Shown: positions 1 to 7,387 of the stretch, in pieces
Layout: each line of letters begins with the position of its first letter
Numbering within the stretch: position 1 is the first letter of the stretch
Assembly: GCA_964531455.1 (NCBI GenBank)
Contig: CAZHFZ010000014.1
Coordinates: 1-64,000 of the forward strand
DNA: 64,000 nucleotides
Direction of reading: 5' to 3'
Source: Ga0077527 sp964531455
GTDB lineage: Bacteria > Pseudomonadota > Gammaproteobacteria > Burkholderiales > SG8-41
Notes under the pieces: model-generated
Databases searched by the model: none
What the model saw: only the letters and a program-made list of their open reading frames with translations
What the model was told of the DNA's origin: nothing
Translations under genes and position numbers: made by a program

Positions 1-143
1 ACGTGCTAAAATAACAAGTTAGCTCGATCGGCCGTGCAATGGTTGCCGGCCGTTATTACACACACCTGCCGACGTTAAGGGTGCCCGGATTCCGGGTTGT
101 CTTGGGCAGGTGGCGGATTAACCCTAACAGGAGATTCAGAACC
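1..143 (+). promoter_or_regulatory. rpsB promoter remnant and structured 5' leader
   Basis: A TAAAAT -10 element lies at 7-12, so transcription would start near base 19; the -35 is off the window. The leader then holds two hairpins: arms CGGCCG at 29-34 and 47-52 with an inner GCAA/TTGC stem, and CCCGG at 84-88 with CCGGG at 92-96. In other proteobacteria ribosomal protein S2 represses its own mRNA through a structured rpsB leader. That this leader does the same is inference. Confidence 0.4.
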
Positions 144-896
144 ATGTCAGTCACCATGCGTGAAATGCTTGAGGCCGGCGTTCATTTCGGCCACCAGACC
201 CGTTACTGGAATCCGAAAATGGCTCCGTACATTTTCGGTCACCGCAACAAGATCCACATCGTCAACCTCGAAAAGACGATGGCCATGTATCTGGATGCAC
301 TGAAATTCGTGCGCCAGATCACCTCGAACAAGGGTACCGTGCTGTTTGTCGGCACCAAGCGCCAGGCCCGCGATATCGTTCGCGAAGAAGCGCTGCGCTG
401 CAGTTCCCCCTATGTTGACTACCGCTGGCTCGGCGGCATGCTGACCAACTACAAAACGGTCAAAGGCTCGATCCAGCGCCTCAAGGACATGATGGCGATG
501 CGCGAAGACGGCTCATTCGAGAAGCTGTCGAAAAAAGAAGGTTTGGTTTACGAGCGCGAGATTGCCAAGCTTGAGCGCAGCCTCGGCGGCATCAAAGACA
601 TGGGCAGCCTGCCCGATGCGATTTTCGTCATTGACGTCGGTTATCAGAAGGGAGCGATAACCGAAGCCAAGAAACTGGGCATTCCGGTCATCGGCGTGGT
701 TGATACCAATCATTCGCCTGAAGGTGTTGATTACATCATCCCGGGCAACGACGACTCCAGCCGTGCGATCAAGCTTTATGCCCGTGGTATGGCGGATGCC
801 GTTCTGGAAGGTCGCAACAACAGCATCAAGGAAATCGTTAAAGCTGGTTCGGATGAGTTTGTCGAAGTTGAAGACGGCGAATCAGCTGCAGCCTGA
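144..896 (+). CDS. rpsB: 30S ribosomal protein S2
   Basis: Small-subunit ribosomal protein S2, which joins late at the head-body junction of the 30S subunit and helps dock S1. The 250-residue product opens MSVTMREMLEAGVHFGHQ, the family's N-terminal signature, and carries the conserved TRYWNPKM and DAIFVID blocks. The start at 144 is preceded by AGGAGA; an in-frame GTG/ATG extension back to base 39 would run through the structured leader and is not conserved in the family. It is followed by a hairpin terminator and then tsf, the usual pairing of S2 with elongation factor Ts. Confidence 0.97.
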   Translation: MSVTMREMLEAGVHFGHQTRYWNPKMAPYIFGHRNKIHIVNLEKTMAMYLDALKFVRQITSNKGTVLFVGTKRQARDIVREEALRCSSPYVDYRWLGGMLTNYKTVKGSIQRLKDMMAMREDGSFEKLSKKEGLVYEREIAKLERSLGGIKDMGSLPDAIFVIDVGYQKGAITEAKKLGIPVIGVVDTNHSPEGVDYIIPGNDDSSRAIKLYARGMADAVLEGRNNSIKEIVKAGSDEFVEVEDGESAAA

Positions 897-917
897 TCAG
901 GCTCGACAGCATATTCA

Positions 918-943
918 AGGGGCTGGCTCAGCCCCTTTTTTTT
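918..943 (+). terminator. rpsB-tsf intergenic terminator/attenuator
   Basis: Eight-base arms AGGGGCTG (918-925) and CAGCCCCT (929-936) enclose a three-base loop and run into eight T residues. It lies between rpsB and tsf. It probably lets only part of the transcripts continue into tsf, since tsf has no obvious strong promoter in the short gap. Confidence 0.8.
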
Positions 944-969
944 AAATTGGCGTAAGAGGAATTGCAGCA

Positions 970-1881
970 ATGGTGGAAATTACAGCGGGTATGGTACGGG
1001 AACTCCGCGAGAAGACCGATGCCCCGATGATGGAATGCAAAAAGGCGCTGACCGAAGCTGGCGGCGATCTGGGCAAGGCCGAAGAAATTCTGCGTGTCAA
1101 ACTCGGCAACAAGGCGAGCAAAGCTTCTTCACGCATCGCAGCCGAGGGCGTTGTCGCGGTTCATATTTCAGCAGATGGCAAGAAGGGCGCCATTCTCGAA
1201 ATTAACTGCGAGACTGATTTTGTTGCAAAGAACGATGATTTCCTGGCTTTTGCTGCGGCACTGGCGAAACTTGCGGCTGAACAAAAACCGGCTGACGTCG
1301 CTGCAATTTCCGCAATGACGATAGACGGGGTAGTGGTTGAAGAGCGGCGCAAGGCCCTGATCGGCAAGATTGGTGAGAATGTATCGATCCGGCGGTTTGC
1401 CCCGGTCGACGCCAAAGGCAAACTTGCCAACTACGTTCACGGCGGCGCGAAGATCGGGGTCATGCTTGATCTGGTCGGTGGTGACGATACTTTGGCCAAA
1501 GACATTGCAATGCATATTGCAGCAAGCAAACCGAAGGCACTTGATGCCACGGGCGTTGCACCGGAAGCCATTGAGGCCGAGCGCCGTGTAGCCACTGAAA
1601 AAGCGGCGGAAGATGCCGCCAAATCCGGCAAGTCGATCCCGCCGGAAATCATGGCAAAGCGCGTCGAAGGTTCGGTACAGAAATTCCTCAAGGAAGTGAC
1701 TCTGCTCGGTCAGTTGTTCGTCAAGAACGACAAACAGACCATTGAGCAGTTGCTCAAGTCGGCGAATGCCAGTGTTGCGCGTTTTGACCTGTTTGTTGTC
1801 GGCGAAGGGATCGAGAAGAAGAAGGATGATTTTGCGGCCGAGGTCATGGCCCAGGTCGGCCAGGCCAAGCAGAAAACATAA
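970..1881 (+). CDS. tsf: Elongation factor Ts
   Basis: Nucleotide exchange factor that releases GDP from EF-Tu so that EF-Tu can reload GTP and aminoacyl-tRNA. The 303-residue product starts with the UBA-like N-terminal domain (VRELREKTDAPMMECKKAL, about residues 8-27) and has the TDFVAKNDDF motif near residue 82 that contacts EF-Tu, followed by the dimerisation and C-terminal modules. The ATG has AGAGGA about ten bases upstream. Length and order after rpsB are typical of proteobacteria. Confidence 0.97.
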   Translation: MVEITAGMVRELREKTDAPMMECKKALTEAGGDLGKAEEILRVKLGNKASKASSRIAAEGVVAVHISADGKKGAILEINCETDFVAKNDDFLAFAAALAKLAAEQKPADVAAISAMTIDGVVVEERRKALIGKIGENVSIRRFAPVDAKGKLANYVHGGAKIGVMLDLVGGDDTLAKDIAMHIAASKPKALDATGVAPEAIEAERRVATEKAAEDAAKSGKSIPPEIMAKRVEGSVQKFLKEVTLLGQLFVKNDKQTIEQLLKSANASVARFDLFVVGEGIEKKKDDFAAEVMAQVGQAKQKT

Positions 1882-1905
1882 GCGTTTAAAATCAAAGGGT
1901 TAAAT

Positions 1906-2625
1906 ATGGCTCAAGCCCCTGCATACAAGCGCATCCTGCTCAAACTGAGTGGGGAGGCGTTGATGGGCGACGACAGTTACGGCATTAACCGGGACACCAT
2001 CAACCGCATCGTTGCTGAAGTGGCTGAAGTTGCACGGCTTGGGGTTGAAATTGCTGTGGTCATCGGGGGCGGCAACATTTTTCGTGGTGTGGCTCCCGGT
2101 GCAGCGCACATGGATCGCGCCACTGCGGATTACATGGGAATGCTGGCCACCGTTATGAATGCCCTGGCAATTCAGGATGCCATGCGTCAGGTCGGCTTGT
2201 TGAGCCGGGTGCAGTCAGCACTCAATATTGAGCAGGTTGTTGAGCCGTACATTCGTGGCAAGGCCATGCGTTACCTGGAAGAGGGAAAAATCGTCATTTT
2301 TGCCGCAGGTACCGGCAATCCCTTTTTTACGACCGATACAGCGGCTGCACTGCGCGGGATGGAAATGAATGTTGATCTGGTCCTCAAGGCGACCAAAGTC
2401 GATGGCGTTTACACCGACGACCCCAAGACCCATCCCGATGCAATGCGCTATCGCAAGCTGACATTTGATGAAGCCATCATCAAGAATCTGAAGGTCATGG
2501 ATGCCACGGCGCTGACGCTGTGTCGTGACCAGAAGCTCCCGATCAACGTTTTCAGCATCTTCAAGCCGCAGGCGCTGAAGCGGGTGGTGATGGGTGAAGA
2601 TGAAGGCACAATGGTCCACGTTTGA
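1906..2625 (+). CDS. pyrH: Uridylate kinase
   Basis: Phosphorylates UMP to UDP with ATP in cytosolic pyrimidine nucleotide synthesis; the bacterial enzyme is a hexamer of the amino-acid-kinase fold, unrelated to eukaryotic UMP kinases. The 239-residue product has the N-terminal RILLKLSGEALMG block, the glycine-rich VIGGGNIFRG loop and the KATKVDGVYTDDP segment characteristic of PyrH. It sits 24 bases after tsf and 12 bases before frr, in the conserved rpsB-tsf-pyrH-frr order. Confidence 0.97.
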   Translation: MAQAPAYKRILLKLSGEALMGDDSYGINRDTINRIVAEVAEVARLGVEIAVVIGGGNIFRGVAPGAAHMDRATADYMGMLATVMNALAIQDAMRQVGLLSRVQSALNIEQVVEPYIRGKAMRYLEEGKIVIFAAGTGNPFFTTDTAAALRGMEMNVDLVLKATKVDGVYTDDPKTHPDAMRYRKLTFDEAIIKNLKVMDATALTLCRDQKLPINVFSIFKPQALKRVVMGEDEGTMVHV

Positions 2626-2637
2626 CTGGAGGCGTAA

Positions 2638-3195
2638 ATGATTGCTGACATCAAGAAGAACGCTGAGCAGAAAATGAAGAAGACGATCGAGGCGCTGAAG
2701 ACCGACCTCGGCAAGGTTCGCACGGGTCGTGCACATACCGGCATTCTTGATCATGTGATGGTTGAATATTACGGTAATCCGACACCGCTGCCGCAGGTTG
2801 CCAACGTGACGCTGGTCGATGGCCGAACGATCGGTGTCAGCCCGTATGAAAAAAAGATGGCGCAAGCCATCGAAAAGGCGATTCGCGATTCCGATCTGGG
2901 CCTGAATCCTATGACCCAGGGCGACATGGTGCGGGTGCCGATGCCGGCACTGACCGAGGAGCGGCGCAGGGATCTGATCAAGGTGGTCCGTCACGAAGGT
3001 GAAAATGCGCGTGTGGCGATCCGCAACATCCGTCGCGACGCGAATACGCATCTGAAGGATCTTCTCAAGAAAAAAGAAGTGGCCGAGGACGACGAGCGGC
3101 GGGCTCAGGAGGAAGTGCAGAAACTGACAGACCGCTCGATCGCGGAAATCGACAAGGTCCTGGAGGTCAAGGAAGCCGACCTCATGGCGATCTGA
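2638..3195 (+). CDS. frr: Ribosome recycling factor
   Basis: Works with EF-G to split the post-termination 70S ribosome. The 185-residue product matches the family's usual length and shows the three-helix-bundle sequence pattern, including KVRTGRAH near residue 30, and PALTEERRR in the second half. A clear GGAGG lies eight bases before the ATG. The gene is the fourth member of the rpsB-tsf-pyrH-frr string and is followed after three bases by uppS. Confidence 0.97.
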   Translation: MIADIKKNAEQKMKKTIEALKTDLGKVRTGRAHTGILDHVMVEYYGNPTPLPQVANVTLVDGRTIGVSPYEKKMAQAIEKAIRDSDLGLNPMTQGDMVRVPMPALTEERRRDLIKVVRHEGENARVAIRNIRRDANTHLKDLLKKKEVAEDDERRAQEEVQKLTDRSIAEIDKVLEVKEADLMAI

Positions 3196-3198
3196 TCA

Positions 3199-3972
3199 GT
3201 GTCCAGTTCCACGCAGGAAATCCCTTTGGTTGATAGCGTGCCGCGCCACGTTGCGATCATCATGGATGGCAACGGTCGCTGGGCCAAACGACGTTTCCTG
3301 CCGCGCGTTGCCGGACATCGCAAAGGGGTTGAGGCGGTCCGCAATATCGTGCGTGCCTGTACGGATCGCGGCGTCAAGGCACTGACGCTTTTTGCATTCA
3401 GCAGTGAGAACTGGCGTCGTCCTGCTGACGAGGTATCACTGCTGATGCAGCTGTTTGTCAGTGCCCTGCAGCAGGAGTTGGATCGGCTGCATCAGAACGG
3501 AATCCGTTTCCGCGCGATCGGTGACATTTCGCGCTTCGACCAGAAGCTCATCGATCTCATCGAAGCTGGCCAGCAATTGACGGCGGCTAACACCGGGCTG
3601 ACGCTGACTGTCGCTGCAAATTACGGCGGCCGGTGGGACATTCTTCAGGCCGTTGACCGCCTGCGTCGCGAACACGACTCCAGCGGCGCGCCCTGGACCG
3701 AGGCGCAGCTGACGCCTTACCTCTCGATGGGCGATCTTCCCGAACCGGATCTCTTCATACGTACCGGTGGCGAACAACGCATCAGCAACTTTCTGCTTTG
3801 GCAACTGGCGTACACCGAGTTGTACTTTACGGAAACGCTGTGGCCCGATTTCGATGGTCAGGCGCTGGATCTGGCCTTTGATTCCTATCGCCAGCGCGAG
3901 CGGCGTTTTGGCCGCACCAGCGAGCAGGTTGCGGGTGCTGCGGAGGCGCCCGGCCGCGAGGCAAACGGCTGA
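3199..3972 (+). CDS. uppS: Undecaprenyl diphosphate synthase
   Basis: Cis-prenyltransferase that adds eight isoprene units to farnesyl diphosphate, giving the C55 lipid carrier for peptidoglycan and O-antigen. The 257-residue product contains the catalytic IIMDGNGRWAKRR motif (Asp23), the FAFSSENWRRP block and the C-terminal IRTGGEQRISNFLLWQ motif. The start is a GTG three bases after the frr stop; no in-frame ATG precedes the catalytic motif except the one inside it. The 20-residue tail rich in Ala/Gly/Arg after residue 235 is longer than needed. Confidence 0.96.
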   Translation: MSSSTQEIPLVDSVPRHVAIIMDGNGRWAKRRFLPRVAGHRKGVEAVRNIVRACTDRGVKALTLFAFSSENWRRPADEVSLLMQLFVSALQQELDRLHQNGIRFRAIGDISRFDQKLIDLIEAGQQLTAANTGLTLTVAANYGGRWDILQAVDRLRREHDSSGAPWTEAQLTPYLSMGDLPEPDLFIRTGGEQRISNFLLWQLAYTELYFTETLWPDFDGQALDLAFDSYRQRERRFGRTSEQVAGAAEAPGREANG

Positions 3973-3996
3973 CCGCGCCGTAACAGCGCCCAAGTC

Positions 3997-4812
3997 ATGC
4001 TCCTTAAACGAATACTGACTGCAGCCGTACTGCTGCCGCTGTTTGTCGGAGGCCTGTTTTTCCTGCAACAGTTCTGGTGGGGAATCGGGTTGCTGCCCCT
4101 GGTCATTGCCGGTGCCTGGGAATGGGCGACACTGGCGGGCTTCGGTTTAGTCGGGCGCTGGTCATTCTGTGCTCTGGTGCTCGCCACGATCGCTGCACTA
4201 TTGTTCACGGAACTGCCTGTGTCGGTGCCTGGCCTTGAGCAGTCGATTTTTGCGGCGTCGGCGATTTTCTGGCTGATCGTGGTGCCGCCGTGGCTCAAAA
4301 ACGGATGGCAGGTTCGGTCAGTGGGGATGCTTATCGCATCAGGCTGGTTGCTGCTGGTTCCGACCTGGCTCGCGCTGCTTCGTTTGCAGGAACAGCCGTG
4401 GGTTCTGCTTGCGATACTGGGGGTAGTCTGGGTTGCCGACAGCGCTGCCTATTTTGCCGGTCATCAGTGGGGACGTCGCAAGCTTGCGCCGGCCATCAGT
4501 CCGGGGAAAACCTGGGAAGGCGTCGCTGGAGCGGCTGTCGCAGTGGCGGTGTATCATGCGGCGGTCTGGATATTCGGTTTCGCACCGGCGGCGCCGGGGC
4601 TGGGCCTCTTTGCCGCATTACTGGTGGCCATCCTTTTTCCGCTGAGCATCATTGGGGATCTCTTCGAGTCGTGGATCAAACGTCAGGCGGGCGTCAAGGA
4701 CAGCGGGCGATTGCTCCCCGGTCATGGTGGCGTCCTCGATCGCATCGACGCGCTGACATCGACGTTGCCGCTTGCGGCACTGGCGTTCAGCTGGATGATG
4801 CAGCGTGTCTGA
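3997..4812 (+). CDS. cdsA: Phosphatidate cytidylyltransferase (CDP-diglyceride synthase)
   Basis: Inner-membrane enzyme making CDP-diacylglycerol from phosphatidic acid and CTP, the branch point for all phospholipids. The 271-residue protein has about eight hydrophobic segments and ends with the family signature, beginning SWIKRQAGVKDSG and continuing through PGHGGVLDRID near residues 224-250. It sits between uppS and dxr, joining phospholipid and isoprenoid genes as in other betaproteobacteria. The product of pgsA at 55.2 kb would use its CDP-diacylglycerol. Confidence 0.96.
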   Translation: MLLKRILTAAVLLPLFVGGLFFLQQFWWGIGLLPLVIAGAWEWATLAGFGLVGRWSFCALVLATIAALLFTELPVSVPGLEQSIFAASAIFWLIVVPPWLKNGWQVRSVGMLIASGWLLLVPTWLALLRLQEQPWVLLAILGVVWVADSAAYFAGHQWGRRKLAPAISPGKTWEGVAGAAVAVAVYHAAVWIFGFAPAAPGLGLFAALLVAILFPLSIIGDLFESWIKRQAGVKDSGRLLPGHGGVLDRIDALTSTLPLAALAFSWMMQRV

Positions 4813-4816
4813 ACCT

Positions 4817-6022
4817 ATGCAATATCTGACCATACTTGGTTCGACCGGCAGCATCGGCGTGAGCACTCTTGATGTTGTGGCACGCAATCCGGACCGGTTT
4901 GCCGTCACTGCATTGACTGCAAGAACCCGGATTGATCTTCTGTTCGAGCAATGCTGCCGCTTCAAGCCCGGGTATGCAGTTGTCCTTGAAGCGGACGACG
5001 CTGCCCGGCTGTCGCAGCGTTTGCGCGCTGCGGCAGTGGAAACAAAGGTGTTGTGTGGTGTTGCAGCGCTGGAAACCGTGGCGGCACTACCGGAAGTATC
5101 AACAGTCATGGCTGCCATCGTCGGCATCGCCGGACTGCGCCCGACGCTTGCTGCAGCAACTGCGGGGAAGCGGGTTTTGCTGGCAAACAAGGAGGCCCTG
5201 GTTACGGCGGGCGGATTGTTCATGTCTGCAGTGCGGGCCAGTGGTGCAGAACTGTTGCCCATCGACAGCGAGCACAATGCCGTTTTCCAGGCCTTGCCGG
5301 CCAACCGTCGTGGTCCGCTCGCGGAATCCGGAGTGCGCAGGATACTGCTGACCGCATCCGGCGGGCCTTTTCGCACGATGCCGGCAGCGCAGATGGCGCA
5401 GGTTACGCCCGAGCAGGCTGTTGCCCATCCCAACTGGTCAATGGGGCGAAAGATCTCCGTTGATTCAGCAACCATGATGAACAAGGGGCTTGAAGTCATT
5501 GAGGCTCACTTCCTCTTTGGCGCTACCCCTTCGATGATTGAGGTTGTCATTCATCCGCAAAGCGTCATTCATTCCCTCGTTGAGTATTGCGACGGTTCGG
5601 TGCTCGCGCAGCTCGGCAATCCGGATATGCGGACACCGATCGCACATGCGCTGGGGTATCCGGCGCGGATTCCCTCAGGCGCTGATTTTCTTGATCTTGC
5701 CCGGATCGGTTCTTTGGACTTCGAGAAGCCCGATCTGGTGCGGTTTCCGTGCCTGCGCCTGGCATACGACGCTCTGGCTGCGGGCCCGGCAGCGGTTATT
5801 GCATTGAATGCAGCCAATGAAGTGGCGGTCGCGGAATTCCTTGAGCGCCGCATCGGATTCCTGGACATTCCCAAACTGATCGAATCTGTTGTATCCGGAA
5901 CGCCGTATCGTCCCATCACCACGATAGCTGATGTTGAAAGTGTCGACTTTGAGGCGCGCTCATTGGCGCTTGCCGCCTGTTCTGGTGGCTTATCCCTCAG
6001 GGCAGCAGGAGGACTGTCATGA
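4817..6022 (+). CDS. dxr: 1-deoxy-D-xylulose 5-phosphate reductoisomerase
   Basis: Second enzyme of the non-mevalonate isoprenoid pathway: rearranges and reduces DXP to MEP using NADPH. The 401-residue product begins MQYLTILGSTGSIG, giving the NADPH-binding GSTGSIG loop, and contains the metal- and substrate-binding SEHNAVFQAL block and the SMGRKISVDSATMMNK motif. I prefer the ATG at 4817 because homologues start just before the GSTGSIG loop; a GTG at 4805, overlapping the end of cdsA, would add four residues. Its last four bases overlap the rseP start. Confidence 0.96.
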   Translation: MQYLTILGSTGSIGVSTLDVVARNPDRFAVTALTARTRIDLLFEQCCRFKPGYAVVLEADDAARLSQRLRAAAVETKVLCGVAALETVAALPEVSTVMAAIVGIAGLRPTLAAATAGKRVLLANKEALVTAGGLFMSAVRASGAELLPIDSEHNAVFQALPANRRGPLAESGVRRILLTASGGPFRTMPAAQMAQVTPEQAVAHPNWSMGRKISVDSATMMNKGLEVIEAHFLFGATPSMIEVVIHPQSVIHSLVEYCDGSVLAQLGNPDMRTPIAHALGYPARIPSGADFLDLARIGSLDFEKPDLVRFPCLRLAYDALAAGPAAVIALNAANEVAVAEFLERRIGFLDIPKLIESVVSGTPYRPITTIADVESVDFEARSLALAACSGGLSLRAAGGLS

Positions 6023-7386
6023 ATCTTCTGATTACACTGGCTGCTTTTGTCCTTGCCTTGAGCGTGTTGATTGTCATTCATGAGTTCGGTCATTACTGGG
6101 TGGCGCGGCGCTGTGGTGTGAAAGTTCTGTGTTTTTCCGTTGGATTCGGCCGGTCGTTATGGTCCAGGACTTTTGGACCGGATAAGACGGAATTTCGAAT
6201 CGCATTGATTCCGCTGGGCGGTTACGTGAAAATGCTTGACGAGCGGGAAGGTGACGTAGCACCGCATGAGCTGCAGCGTGCCTTCAATCGTAAAACTGTC
6301 TGGCAACGCTTTGCGATTGTCGCCGCGGGCCCAGCCGCCAATTTCGTCGCAGCCATTATTCTTTACTGGGCGCTTTTTCTTTACGGCATGCCCGGGGTAT
6401 TGCCGATTCTTGGCCAGCCCGTAGAAAACAGTGTTGCTGCGCGTGCCGGTTTTGAGGCCGGGGATACTATAGTCAGGGTTGATGGGGAAAATGTGCCTTC
6501 GTGGCAGGATTTCCGGTGGGTCATTTTGCAACATGCAGTTGATCGCAGTCCGGTCATTGTTGAAGTTCGTACCGACCAGCGGGGGACGATCTCCCGGGAA
6601 CTGCGATTTGACAGCGTGGCCTCAAAAGACCTGGAAGGCGACCTTTTGGCCGCGATGGGCTTCGTACGATTCCGCATTTCACTGCCGCCAGTCATCGGCG
6701 AAGTGGTTGCTGGCGGAGCGGCGGCACGTTCCGGCCTGCAGGCGGGCGATCTGGTGCTCTCTGTTGACGGCGAGGCAGTGGATACCTGGGACGCTCTGGT
6801 CAGCAAAGTCCGTGCCGCGCCCGAGCGAGAGCTTCGTTTGCGCGTGCGTCGCGGTGAGGTCGATTTGCCGGTGATCTCGATTGTTCCGGAGCGGGTGGGG
6901 GCGAGCGGTCAAGCTTACGGACGTGTTGGCGCTGGTCCACGGCTTGACGAGCGGGCCATGCAGCGCGTCAGGACCGAGGTTGCTTACGGACCGGTCGAAG
7001 GCTTGGTAAAGTCGGCCGCCAAAACCTGGGAGACTGCGTTGTTCAGCCTGCGCATGCTGGGAAAGATGATCGTCGGCGAAATGTCCCTCAAAAATCTGAG
7101 CGGTCCGATCACCATTGCCGATTATGCAGGACAGTCCGCGCAAAACGGCTGGATTTCCTATTTGCTGTTCCTCGCGCTGATCAGCATCAGCCTTGGGGTG
7201 CTCAACCTGCTGCCTGTGCCATTATTGGACGGTGGGCACTTGATGTATTATTCAGTTGAGATTCTTACCGGGAAGCCGGTCTCGGAACGGGTTATGGAAA
7301 TCGGGCAGCAAATCGGCATGACGCTGCTGTTTGCCATGATGGCCTTCGCGTTCTACAACGATATTCACCGTCTTGTCAGCAGCTAA
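6019..7386 (+). CDS. rseP: Site-2 intramembrane zinc metalloprotease RseP
   Basis: Inner-membrane protease that makes the second cut in the anti-sigma factor RseA, releasing sigma-E, and clears leftover signal peptides. The 455-residue product has the zinc motif HEFGH at residues 21-25 in the first membrane segment, two PDZ domains (about 125-200 and 220-300), and the conserved NLLPVPLLDGG block near residue 396 that supplies the third zinc ligand. Its target pathway, rpoE-rseA-rseB-degP, is encoded at 41.2-44.8 kb. It overlaps dxr by four bases and ends one base before bamA. Confidence 0.96.
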   Translation: MNLLITLAAFVLALSVLIVIHEFGHYWVARRCGVKVLCFSVGFGRSLWSRTFGPDKTEFRIALIPLGGYVKMLDEREGDVAPHELQRAFNRKTVWQRFAIVAAGPAANFVAAIILYWALFLYGMPGVLPILGQPVENSVAARAGFEAGDTIVRVDGENVPSWQDFRWVILQHAVDRSPVIVEVRTDQRGTISRELRFDSVASKDLEGDLLAAMGFVRFRISLPPVIGEVVAGGAAARSGLQAGDLVLSVDGEAVDTWDALVSKVRAAPERELRLRVRRGEVDLPVISIVPERVGASGQAYGRVGAGPRLDERAMQRVRTEVAYGPVEGLVKSAAKTWETALFSLRMLGKMIVGEMSLKNLSGPITIADYAGQSAQNGWISYLLFLALISISLGVLNLLPVPLLDGGHLMYYSVEILTGKPVSERVMEIGQQIGMTLLFAMMAFAFYNDIHRLVSS

Positions 7387-7387
7387 T

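Noticed and set aside
39..143. In-frame N-terminal extension of rpsB
   Set aside because: It runs through the hairpins of the leader, and the S2 family starts at the MSVTMREML segment, which has a good ribosome site.
2215..3051. 278-codon open frame on the - strand
   Set aside because: It lies wholly antisense to pyrH and frr, both of which are certain, and its translation shows no domain.
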